Assembly (NCBI RefSeq): GCF_002105195.1
Contig: NZ_MUHU01000013.1
Coordinates: 98,709 to 162,708 of the forward strand
From: Derxia lacustris
Lineage (GTDB): Bacteria; Pseudomonadota; Gammaproteobacteria; Burkholderiales; Burkholderiaceae_E
Direction: 5' to 3'
Length of the DNA: 64,000 nucleotides
The translations under genes were made by a program, and so were the position numbers. The notes below the pieces were generated by a model that was not told the origin of the DNA, ran no database searches, and saw only the letters and a list, made by a program, of their open reading frames with translations. This document shows, piece after piece, positions 10,518-18,146 of this stretch. Position 1 is the stretch's first letter. The number at the start of each line of letters is the position of its first letter.

Positions 10518-11333
10518 TCAGCGCGGCGCGTGGCGGTAGGTGGCGCTGATGTGGAACCAGGCCAGCGCGGCCAGCTCGCGCAGCAGCGCACGCGACGTGC
10601 CGAGCGCATCGGCGGTCGGCAGCCATTCGCGCGGATTGATCGGATTGGGCAGGCGCGGCGGCACCGGCGCCGCATAGACCGTGAAACCGGCCTCGGCAAA
10701 CGCCGCGCGCGCGCGCGGCATGTGCACCGCATCGGTCACCAGGATGATGTTGCTCATGCCGGCCGGAATCAGCATCCGGGCCACCCGCGAGGCGTTGCCG
10801 GTGGTGCTGGTCGAATCCTCTTCCACATAGCGCGCCGGCAGCGCGAAGTCGTCGCTCAGCACGCGCGCCATGATCGCCGCCTCGGACCAGTCGCCGCCCT
10901 CGGGCCGGCCGCCGCTCACGGTGATGGGCAGCCGCGTGGCGCGCGCCACATGCACCGCCTGACGCAGCCGCGCGATCGAGGCATCGCCCAGATCCTCGGT
11001 CTGGCCGCGCTCGCCGGCGGCGCGCAGCACCCGCCCGCCGCCAAGCACCACGATGGCGGTCGGCCGGAACTCGGGCTTGAAATGCGGCAGCGTGGCCGGG
11101 TCGAAGGGCCGCACGCCGTTCAGATAGATGCGCTGGGCCGACAGCGCCACATAGTTGGTGGACGCCAGCCAGAGGAAGGTGAAAGCCAGGATGAGCAGCA
11201 GCCAGCCCAGATTGGGCCGACGCGGCATCAGGCCGATGGACGCCGCGATGAGCAGCAGCGGCGAGGCCGGCGGCAGCAGCAGCGTGCTGACGAGGCTGGA
11301 CCAGAACCAGCCGGAGAGAAGCCAATCGAACAT
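10518..11333 (-). CDS. YdcF/ElyC/SanA-family (DUF218) membrane protein
   Basis: A 271-residue protein with two N-terminal hydrophobic segments (LLIAASIGLM and LLLILAFTFLWLASTNYVAL) and a periplasmic DUF218 domain starting with AIVVLGGG. Family motifs SGGRPEGG, EEDSTSTTGNA and ILVTDAVHMPRA are present. Members such as ElyC affect envelope biogenesis; the exact substrate is unknown. I chose the ATG at 11333; a TTG six codons upstream is less likely. It lies 77 bases after prpE on the same strand but has its own promoter candidate in the gap. Confidence 0.8.
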   Translation of the reverse strand: MFDWLLSGWFWSSLVSTLLLPPASPLLLIAASIGLMPRRPNLGWLLLILAFTFLWLASTNYVALSAQRIYLNGVRPFDPATLPHFKPEFRPTAIVVLGGGRVLRAAGERGQTEDLGDASIARLRQAVHVARATRLPITVSGGRPEGGDWSEAAIMARVLSDDFALPARYVEEDSTSTTGNASRVARMLIPAGMSNIILVTDAVHMPRARAAFAEAGFTVYAAPVPPRLPNPINPREWLPTADALGTSRALLRELAALAWFHISATYRHAPR

Positions 11334-11357
11334 GTCGGGCCAGTGGCGCAAAGCCGC

Positions 11358-11392
11358 GTTGAAGGTGCCGGATTGTAGGAGGCATCTTCAAC
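11358..11392 (-). promoter_or_regulatory. Inverted repeat and -10 candidate before the YdcF-like gene
   Basis: A 12-bp inverted repeat (GTTGAAGGTGCC at 11358-11369, GGCATCTTCAAC at 11381-11392, one G-T pair) encloses TACAAT read on the minus strand (11377 to 11372). The -10 would place transcription start about 30 bases before the ATG. The hairpin may alternatively end prpE transcripts. Confidence 0.35.
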
Positions 11393-11410
11393 GCGGGTGA
11401 CCCGCATCGA

Positions 11411-13315
11411 TCAGTCGCGGCCGACCGCCGTGCGCAACTGCTGCAATGCGACGGGGTCGTCGATGGTGGTCAGATCGCCCGGATCGCGGCCTTCGCACAG
11501 GGCCTGCATGGCACGGCGCAGCAGCTTGCCCGAGCGCGTCTTGGGCAGCGCGGTCACGAAGTGAACCCGCGACGGCCGCGCGACCGCGCCGAGCTGGCCG
11601 TCGACCACCTTGAAGATCTCGGCTTCGAGCTTCTTGGCGCCTTCGGGCGTGGCGACGAGCGCGGCGTCCTTGACGATGGCGAAGGCCACCGCGACCTGGC
11701 CCTTGAGCTGGTCGGCGACGCCGACCACGGCCACTTCGGCGACCGCGTTGTGGCTGCTGATGCTTTCCTCGATCTCGCGCGTGCCGAGACGGTGGCCAGC
11801 GACGTTGATGACATCGTCGGTGCGGCCCAGCACGAAGAAATAGCCGTCGGCATCGCGCAGGCCGTAGTCGAAGGTCGAGTAGAACTGGGCGTTCGGGAAG
11901 CTCGTGAAGTAGGTCTTCACGAAGCGCGCGTCATCGCCCCAGATGGTGGTCATGCAGCCCGGCGGCAGCGGCGGCACGACGGCGATCACGCCCTTCTCGC
12001 CGGCGGCGGTTTCCTCGCCCTGCTCGTTGAGCAGCTTGACGTTGTAGCCGTAGGTCGGCCGACCCGGCGAACCGAACTTGATCGGCATGTCGGCTTCGAC
12101 GCCGCGCGCCACCGACAAAATCGGCCAGCCGGTTTCGGTCTGCCAGTAGTTGTCGAGGATGGGCTTGCCGATGCCATCCGAAATCCATTGCGCGGTCGGC
12201 TCGTCGAGCGGCTCGCCGGCCAGGAACAGCGCGCGCAGCGAGCTGAGGTCGTACTTGCTCAGCAGCGCCGGGTCCTGCTTCTTGAGCACGCGGATCGCGG
12301 TCGGCGCCGAGAACATCAGGCTGACCTTGTACTTCTCGACGATCTGCCACCAGATGCCGGCGTCGGGGCGCAGCGGCGTGCCTTCGTACACGACCGTGGC
12401 CATGCCGGCCAGCAGCGGCCCGTAGACGATGTAGCTGTGGCCCACGACCCAGCCGATGTCGCTGGTCGAGAAGAAGGCTTCGCCCGCCTTGCCCTGGTAG
12501 ATGTACTTGATCGACGCGGCCAGCGCGACCGCGTAGCCGCCGGTATCGCGCTGCACGCCCTTGGGCTTGCCGGTCGTGCCCGAGGTATAGAGGATGTAGC
12601 TCGGCTCGTTCGACTCCAGCCATTCGACCGGCACCTCGGCGTCGGCATGCTCGGCGACGATGGTCGCGTAGTCGACGTCGCGGCCTTCGACCGGCGCGTA
12701 CCTGGCCAGACCGCGGTCGACCATCAGCACCTTGGGCGGCTTGTGCGCGGCCAGGTCGATGGCGGCGTCGAGCAGCGGCTTGTATTCGACGACCTTGCCC
12801 GAGCGCGCGCCGGCGTCGGCGCTGACGATGAGGGCCGGCGTGGCGTCGTCGATGCGGGTCGCGAGCGAATGGCTCGCGAAGCCGCCGAACACCACCGAAT
12901 GCACGGCGCCGATGCGCACTGCCGCCAGCATCGCGAACAGCGCCTCGGGAATCATCGGCATGTAGATGAGCACGCGGTCGCCCTTGCCGACGCCCAGCGC
13001 CCGGTAGGCCGCCGCCACCTTGTTCACCTCGCGGTGCAGCTCGGCAAAGCTGTAGGTCCGCTCCACGTCGACCTCGGTCGAGATGAAGATCAGCGCCGGC
13101 TCATTGCCGCGCTCGGCCAGATGGCGGTCGACCGCGTTGTGGCACAGGTTGGTGGTGCCGCCCACGAACCAGCGCGCGAACGGCGGATTCGAGAAGTCGA
13201 GCACCTGCTGCGGCGCGTCCTTCCAGTCGATGAGGGCGGACTGCTCGCCCCAGAAACCTTCGGCGTCGTCGATCGAGCGTTGGTGGAATGCCTCGTAGGC
13301 GTTTTGCTGCGACAT
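11411..13315 (-). CDS. prpE: Propionyl-CoA synthetase
   Basis: A 634-residue ANL-family ligase forming propionyl-CoA from propionate, feeding the 2-methylcitrate cycle or methylmalonyl routes. The N-terminal segment AYEAFHQRSIDDAEGFWGEQ and the body sequences SYILYTSGTTGKPKG, NYWQTETGWPIL and PKTRSGKLLRRAMQ match PrpE more closely than Acs. The Lys of the last motif is the predicted acetylation site. No prpB, prpC or prpD genes are next to it, so the remaining pathway would be encoded elsewhere. It lies 96 bases downstream of a response regulator gene on the same strand; a short hairpin (13366-13382, CCCCG/CGGGG) is in that gap. Confidence 0.92.
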   Translation of the reverse strand: MSQQNAYEAFHQRSIDDAEGFWGEQSALIDWKDAPQQVLDFSNPPFARWFVGGTTNLCHNAVDRHLAERGNEPALIFISTEVDVERTYSFAELHREVNKVAAAYRALGVGKGDRVLIYMPMIPEALFAMLAAVRIGAVHSVVFGGFASHSLATRIDDATPALIVSADAGARSGKVVEYKPLLDAAIDLAAHKPPKVLMVDRGLARYAPVEGRDVDYATIVAEHADAEVPVEWLESNEPSYILYTSGTTGKPKGVQRDTGGYAVALAASIKYIYQGKAGEAFFSTSDIGWVVGHSYIVYGPLLAGMATVVYEGTPLRPDAGIWWQIVEKYKVSLMFSAPTAIRVLKKQDPALLSKYDLSSLRALFLAGEPLDEPTAQWISDGIGKPILDNYWQTETGWPILSVARGVEADMPIKFGSPGRPTYGYNVKLLNEQGEETAAGEKGVIAVVPPLPPGCMTTIWGDDARFVKTYFTSFPNAQFYSTFDYGLRDADGYFFVLGRTDDVINVAGHRLGTREIEESISSHNAVAEVAVVGVADQLKGQVAVAFAIVKDAALVATPEGAKKLEAEIFKVVDGQLGAVARPSRVHFVTALPKTRSGKLLRRAMQALCEGRDPGDLTTIDDPVALQQLRTAVGRD

Positions 13316-13411
13316 CGTGTGTCTCCCCAGACTTGGCCCGACCGTTGCGGCAGGGCCGACCCTCCCCGTTCCATTCGGGGCTGTATGGGCGGGGAATGTG
13401 ACCGGACGGAC

Positions 13412-14590
13412 TTACTGCCGACTGAACGTCTCGCCCTGCTGCTCCAGCAGCCGCACCAGCGGCCCGATCTGCCCTGACAGCAGCTTGAGATAGGGCAGCA
13501 CCTCGCGCTCGCGGCCGCGCGCAATCAGGTTGAGCGCCTCGGCGATGGTCATGGGCGGCAGCTCGAATTCATCGGCTACCGGCGCGCCCTGTTCGAGGCT
13601 TTCCTCGACCATGCCGACCACCCGGCCGCCGCCGGCGCGCTGCGCCACCAGCGCGCGCCGCACCGCGATGTCGCGCAGGCCGGACGGCGTCTGCACCTCC
13701 GACTGGCTGGCCGCCGCGATGCCGAAGCTGGCGGTCACGGTCAGCTCATGGCCGCCGTGGCTCACGCGCGCCCGGGCGATGGCCTGCGACAGCCGCTGCG
13801 CGAACTTGATGGCGCCGATCGGCGAAATGCCCATCGTGCCGACGATGAACTCGCTGTCGCCGGCGCGGGTCACGCAATCCTCGGTGCGCACCGCCTTGTT
13901 GAGCATCTCGGCGATGAAGCCGAACACCCGCTCGGTGATCGCGCCGCGCACGCCGGCCAGCTCGGGCGCGAGGCCGCGAATGTCGTCGAGCCGCACGCAC
14001 ATCACGATGAAATCGATGCCGTGGCGGCGCGAGAACGCCCACATCTTGTCGGCCTGGGCGTCGAAGTAGGCGCGCGAGGCCAGACCGGTCGCGCCTTCCA
14101 CCATCAGCGGCTGGGCCTTGGCCGACTCGATCTCCTGCCACTGCCGCGCCAGCCGCACCAGCACATGCAGCCGCGCGATCAGCTCGACCGTGAGCACGCC
14201 CTTGGTGATGAACTCGGTGGCGCCGAGCGCGGCGGCGCGTGCCGCCTCCTCCTCGTCGCCCGACATGATGACCACCGGCAGCCGGCGGATGCGCGCATCG
14301 GCCGAGCCGCGGATGCGTTCGAGCAGGCCGTAGCCGTCGAGTCGCGGCATCGCCAGGTCGGAGATGACGACGCGGATGGTCGGGTCTTCGTTGAGCAGCG
14401 CCCAGGCGGCCTCGCCATCGTTGGCCTCGACATGGTCGAACACGCCCTTGAGGTGATTGATGATCGAGGTGCGCACCAGCCGCGAATCGTCCACCACGAG
14501 GATGCGCACATCGCCTTCGGCGCGCGGCGGGCGGTGTTCGGGCACGCTCGGGAAGGTGTCGATGACGCTGGGAAAGCCGCTGGATGCCAT
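13412..14590 (-). CDS. Response regulator with degenerate GGDEF domain
   Basis: A 392-residue cytoplasmic regulator. The receiver domain spans about residues 27-145, with the acidic pair VVDDSR, phospho-acceptor Asp in VVISDLAMPRLDGYG, and the switch Lys in EFITKGVLT. Residues 165-320 resemble a GGDEF domain, but the signature reads RAGDSEFIVG, so the first Gly is Ala and the acidic catalytic position is altered; diguanylate cyclase activity is unlikely. The C-terminal 60 residues (PMTIAEALNLIARGREREVLPYLKL) are helical and of unknown role. No kinase gene is adjacent. It could bind c-di-GMP or GTP without turning it over. Confidence 0.75.
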   Translation of the reverse strand: MASSGFPSVIDTFPSVPEHRPPRAEGDVRILVVDDSRLVRTSIINHLKGVFDHVEANDGEAAWALLNEDPTIRVVISDLAMPRLDGYGLLERIRGSADARIRRLPVVIMSGDEEEAARAAALGATEFITKGVLTVELIARLHVLVRLARQWQEIESAKAQPLMVEGATGLASRAYFDAQADKMWAFSRRHGIDFIVMCVRLDDIRGLAPELAGVRGAITERVFGFIAEMLNKAVRTEDCVTRAGDSEFIVGTMGISPIGAIKFAQRLSQAIARARVSHGGHELTVTASFGIAAASQSEVQTPSGLRDIAVRRALVAQRAGGGRVVGMVEESLEQGAPVADEFELPPMTIAEALNLIARGREREVLPYLKLLSGQIGPLVRLLEQQGETFSRQ

Positions 14591-14690
14591 TGGGTGACCG
14601 AGTGAATAAGCGCTGTGATCGAGCTTACACGGCGCCAGATGGGCTCAAAAGCGCAAAGTAAGCCGCGATCAAGCTTCTGGCTGGACATCT

Positions 14691-14720
14691 TTGACAGGGT
14701 CGGCCGGTTTCGCCTAGAGT
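14691..14720 (+). promoter_or_regulatory. Sigma70 promoter of the NlpC/P60 gene
   Basis: TTGACA at 14691-14696, an 18-base spacer, and TAGAGT at 14715-14720 followed by CCGCC. The -35 is a perfect match. The start codon is about 65 bases past the expected transcription start. Confidence 0.65.
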
Positions 14721-14791
14721 CCGCCGACCCCAAAGCCAGCCCGCCGACGCTACCGCCGCCGGTTCCGGGCACCAAGACGCAAGAAAGCCGG

Positions 14792-15508
14792 ATGCAGAAC
14801 ACGCCCGCGACCCGCCCGATGCCAGCCCGCCGCGCCCGCCAGGGGATTGCGGCTTTCGCGTTCATCGGCGCGGTTGCGGCGCTCGGCGCCCTGCCCGCCA
14901 CCGGTTTCGCACAGCAGATGCCCGAGCCGGCCAGTGCCGCACCCGAGTTCTCGCAGGCGCTGCCGACCACGCCCGAGGGCTGGGCGCGCTACCTCGGCAG
15001 TCCGCCCGACGCCGCCGCCACCACGCAACCGGCCGGCAACGGCAAGCTGCCGATCGTCGCGCGCGCCGGCGAAATGCTGTCGAACGCGCTGTCGCTGATC
15101 GGCGTGCGCTACCGCTACGGCGGCACCTCGCCCGAATCGGGCTTCGACTGCTCGGGGCTGGTGCGCTGGACCTTCATGCGCACCTGGGGCGTGGTGCTGC
15201 CGCACCGCGCGTCCGACATGGCCGACATCGGCTCGCATGTGGGCAAGGAAGAACTCAAGCCGGGCGATCTGGTGTTCTTCAACTCGCTGCGGCGCGCCTT
15301 CTCGCATGTGGGCATCTACCTCGGCGACGGCCGCTTCGTGCACGCGCCGGCGAGCGGCGGCAAGGTGCGCATCGACGACCTGGGCGACGAGTACTGGAGC
15401 AAGCACTGGAACGGCGCGCGCCGCATGTTCCAGGGCGCGGTCGATCCGGCGGCACTCGGCCGGCTGACCGACGACAAGGGCGCCAAGCCGGGCAAGTCGG
15501 CGCACTGA
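14792..15508 (+). CDS. Secreted NlpC/P60-family peptidoglycan endopeptidase
   Basis: A 238-residue exported hydrolase. A signal peptide follows MQNTPATRPMPARRARQ, with the hydrophobic run AFAFIGAVAALGALPATGFA and probable cleavage near AQQ. The NlpC/P60 domain covers about residues 90-215: catalytic Cys in GFDCSGLVRWTF, His in SHVGIYLGDG, and the third polar residue in FVHAPAS. Such enzymes cut the peptide stem of peptidoglycan. The ATG at 14792 is preceded by an AAGAAAG ribosome site; in-frame sequence further upstream contains the promoter, so a longer start is excluded. It converges with the patatin-like gene. Confidence 0.88.
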   Translation: MQNTPATRPMPARRARQGIAAFAFIGAVAALGALPATGFAQQMPEPASAAPEFSQALPTTPEGWARYLGSPPDAAATTQPAGNGKLPIVARAGEMLSNALSLIGVRYRYGGTSPESGFDCSGLVRWTFMRTWGVVLPHRASDMADIGSHVGKEELKPGDLVFFNSLRRAFSHVGIYLGDGRFVHAPASGGKVRIDDLGDEYWSKHWNGARRMFQGAVDPAALGRLTDDKGAKPGKSAH

Positions 15509-15531
15509 GCGCCCCGGCCGGCGCCGGCCCG

Positions 15532-16608
15532 CTAGCGCGGTGCCGGCTCGGTGGCCGCAGCCACCGGCCCCGCGCGCCGCGCCGCCAGCTTCTGGCGCAG
15601 CTCGGGCAGCGCCGCCGTGGCGGCCCGCTCGCCCGCCAGCACCGCCTGATGGCGCGCCGCGAAATCGGCCGAGCCGCTGGTGATCGCCGGCCGGATCACC
15701 ACATCGGCCTCGCCCAGCTCGAAGCGGTTGATCGACTTGCCCATGATCGTGAAGGTTTGCAGCAGCAGATCGGTCACGCTGGCCACCGGCTGACCGGCTG
15801 GGTCGGACGAGATGTCGACCGCGATCACGAAGTCGGCGCCCATGCGGCGCGCCGCGCGCACCGGCACCGGCGAGGTCAGCCCGCCGTCCACGTACTCCAC
15901 GCCGCCGATGGTCACCGGCGCGAACACGCCCGGCACCGCCGACGACGCGCGCACCGCAGCGCCCGCATTGCCGCGCTGGAACAGCACGCTCTCGCCGTTG
16001 GACAGCCGGGTCGCGACGATGCCGAGCGGCCGCTTGAACTGCTCGATCGTGCGGTTGCCGACGCTGCGGTTGATCCAGCCGGCGATGGCCTCGCCGCGAA
16101 ACATCGAGCGCCCGCCAAGCGCCCAGTCGGCGAACAGCGATTCATCCATCGTCAGCGCCAGCTGTTGCAGGCCGTAGCCGTCGAGCCCCGAGGCGTACAG
16201 GCTGCCGACCACGCTGCCGGCGCTGGTGCCGGCGATGTAGTCGACCGTGATGCCCTGGGCCTCCAGCACCTTGATGACGCCGATGTGGGCAAAGCCGCGC
16301 GCCGCGCCACCACCGAGCGCCAGCCCGATGCGCGGCCGCGCCACTGGCGCTGCGCCAGCCGGTCGCGCCGGATCGCTGCCGGCAGCGGCCACCGGCGGAT
16401 GCGCCGGCGCAGTGACGGTCGGCGTGGCGGGTGCGGATGCGGCGGGCGTCTGTGCCGGCGCGGTCACCGGCGCTTGCGGCGTGGCCGCCGATCCGCCCAG
16501 TCCGGCGCAGCCCGGCAGGGCCGCCAGCAGCGTCAGCGCGGCTGAGAAAACAAGGCGCCGACCCAGGTCGGCGCGGAAAGCAAGACGGGAAATCGAGATG
16601 GGTTTCAT
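15532..16608 (-). CDS. Patatin-like phospholipase lipoprotein (RssA-like)
   Basis: A 358-residue predicted lipoprotein. The leader ends in LLAALPGC, a lipobox. A Pro/Thr/Ala-rich linker of about 50 residues precedes the patatin domain. That domain has the oxyanion motif LALGGGAARGFAHIG, the nucleophile Ser in AGTSAGSVVGS, and the catalytic Asp in VDGGLTSPVPV, so a complete Ser-Asp dyad. It is expected to act as a lipid acyl hydrolase anchored in the envelope. The ATG giving MKPISISRL is preferred because it leaves a compact leader. It starts 47 bases after the diguanylate cyclase gene and may share its transcript. Confidence 0.85.
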   Translation of the reverse strand: MKPISISRLAFRADLGRRLVFSAALTLLAALPGCAGLGGSAATPQAPVTAPAQTPAASAPATPTVTAPAHPPVAAAGSDPARPAGAAPVARPRIGLALGGGAARGFAHIGVIKVLEAQGITVDYIAGTSAGSVVGSLYASGLDGYGLQQLALTMDESLFADWALGGRSMFRGEAIAGWINRSVGNRTIEQFKRPLGIVATRLSNGESVLFQRGNAGAAVRASSAVPGVFAPVTIGGVEYVDGGLTSPVPVRAARRMGADFVIAVDISSDPAGQPVASVTDLLLQTFTIMGKSINRFELGEADVVIRPAITSGSADFAARHQAVLAGERAATAALPELRQKLAARRAGPVAAATEPAPR

Positions 16609-16655
16609 GGCGGCGGCGATGATCGCACGCAGCCCTGCCACGGGCCGCGACGCGC

Positions 16656-18146
16656 TCAGGCCGCGACCAGCACCCGGTTCTTGCCCGCGCGCTTGGCGGT
16701 GTACATCGCCGCGTCGCAGCGCTCCAGCGCCTCGGCCAGGCCGAGCAGCACATTCACATCGGCGACGCCGGCCGAGAAGGTGACCAGCAGGCGCTGGTTG
16801 TCGTGCATGAAGATGCGCCGCGTCAGCTCGCGCTGGATGCGCTGCATCGTCGCGGCGGCCTCGTCGGGCCGGGTGTTGGGCATGAGGATGGCGAACTCCT
16901 CGCCTCCGTAGCGACCGATCGCATCCACCGGCCGCAGACAGGCGCGCATCACGTCGGCCAGATAGCGCAGCGCCATGTCGCCGGTCTGGTGACCGTGCTG
17001 GTCGTTGATGTTCTTGAAGTCGTCGAGATCGAGCAGGCCGACCGCGATCGGCTCGCCGCTGCGCTCGGCGCGCGCCAGCTCGACCGCATAGGCCTCCTCG
17101 AAACCGCGCCGGTTCAGCGTCTCGGTGAGCGGATCGGTGCGCACCAGCGCGCTGATGCGTTGCAGCTCGCGCTCCAGCGATTCCACGCGGTTTTCATGCT
17201 CCTGAACGCGCTGCTTGGCAAAGCTGATCTCGTCGCGCGCGCGGGTCATGTCGGTGGTGAGATGGCGCGTGTCGTCGAGCAGCCGGCGCACCACGTCGGT
17301 CAGTGCCGGCAGGTCGCTGGCCTGGCGGATCGAGCCGGCATAGCGGTCGAGCCGCTCGGTATAGCCGCCGGTGGTGTCGGCCATGGTGGCGAGCCGCGCA
17401 ATCATGATCGCGACCATTTCCTTGATCGCCGCCTTGGCTTCCTCCACGCGCTGACGGATCGCCGCCTGCCGCACCATCAGCTGGCGCAGCTGGGCCTCCA
17501 CCGCCGCCAGCGCCTCGGCGGTGAGCGGCACCGCCAGCGCATCGCGGATCTGCTCCACCTGGCCTTCGAGCAGCCGGTGCTCGGGCGTGAGCCGGGCGAT
17601 GTTGTCGAGCACCAGCGAGAGCAGGTCGCGCAGCTTGTCGGGGATGGCCGGATTGTCGAGATTGCCTTCGAGGATGTTGGTCGCCGTGCCGACCGCGGCG
17701 GCGACGCCGAGCCCGGCGGCGCTCGCGGCGGCCTCGCGGCTCAGTCCGGCCAGCGTGGCGGTGCTCCGGGCCGCCGGCTCGGGCGTGGTGGCGGTGCTGC
17801 GGCTCCAGTCGTCGATCACGCCGGCGATGCGCCCGCGCAGCTGGGTCGGATCGGGATCGGCGAGGCAGAGCGCGCGCAGCAGCGCCTCGCGCTTGCGCGC
17901 GCCGTCGCAGGCCGGATGGTGGCGATCGAGCTCGCGCACCAGGCGCAGCAGCAGCGCCGACCAGGCCTGCGCCTCCTGGCGCGGATCGGCCGGCGCGTCG
18001 GCGGACGGCGGCGCGGCCGGACGCGCGGCAGCTTCGATCCGCGCACCGTCGGCCATGCCGTCGAGCGCCGCGGCATCGGCCGGGCGCCGGTTCAGATCGA
18101 CGCCGAAGCGGCGATAGGCACGCATGTTTGGCTTTCTGTCGATCAT
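16656..18146 (-). CDS. Diguanylate cyclase (GGDEF)
   Basis: A 496-residue cytoplasmic protein. The N-terminal 300 residues are Ala-rich and helical, with no membrane segment and no recognised sensory fold; a coiled coil (about 285-325, ARDEISFAKQRVQEHENRVE) leads into the GGDEF domain. That domain has TDPLTETLNRRGFE, DLDDFKNINDQHGH and an intact RYGGEEFAIL active site. RPVD five residues before it is a canonical inhibitory I-site, so product feedback is expected. The start ATG overlaps the stop of the upstream REC-GGDEF-EAL gene (ATGA), which suggests coupled synthesis of a c-di-GMP maker with a likely c-di-GMP degrader. A second ATG seven codons in is the alternative start. Confidence 0.88.
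   Translation of the reverse strand: MIDRKPNMRAYRRFGVDLNRRPADAAALDGMADGARIEAAARPAAPPSADAPADPRQEAQAWSALLLRLVRELDRHHPACDGARKREALLRALCLADPDPTQLRGRIAGVIDDWSRSTATTPEPAARSTATLAGLSREAAASAAGLGVAAAVGTATNILEGNLDNPAIPDKLRDLLSLVLDNIARLTPEHRLLEGQVEQIRDALAVPLTAEALAAVEAQLRQLMVRQAAIRQRVEEAKAAIKEMVAIMIARLATMADTTGGYTERLDRYAGSIRQASDLPALTDVVRRLLDDTRHLTTDMTRARDEISFAKQRVQEHENRVESLERELQRISALVRTDPLTETLNRRGFEEAYAVELARAERSGEPIAVGLLDLDDFKNINDQHGHQTGDMALRYLADVMRACLRPVDAIGRYGGEEFAILMPNTRPDEAAATMQRIQRELTRRIFMHDNQRLLVTFSAGVADVNVLLGLAEALERCDAAMYTAKRAGKNRVLVAA

Noticed and set aside
11561..13477. Long plus-strand frame opposite prpE
   Set aside because: Same antisense artefact; no start region or domain is recognisable.
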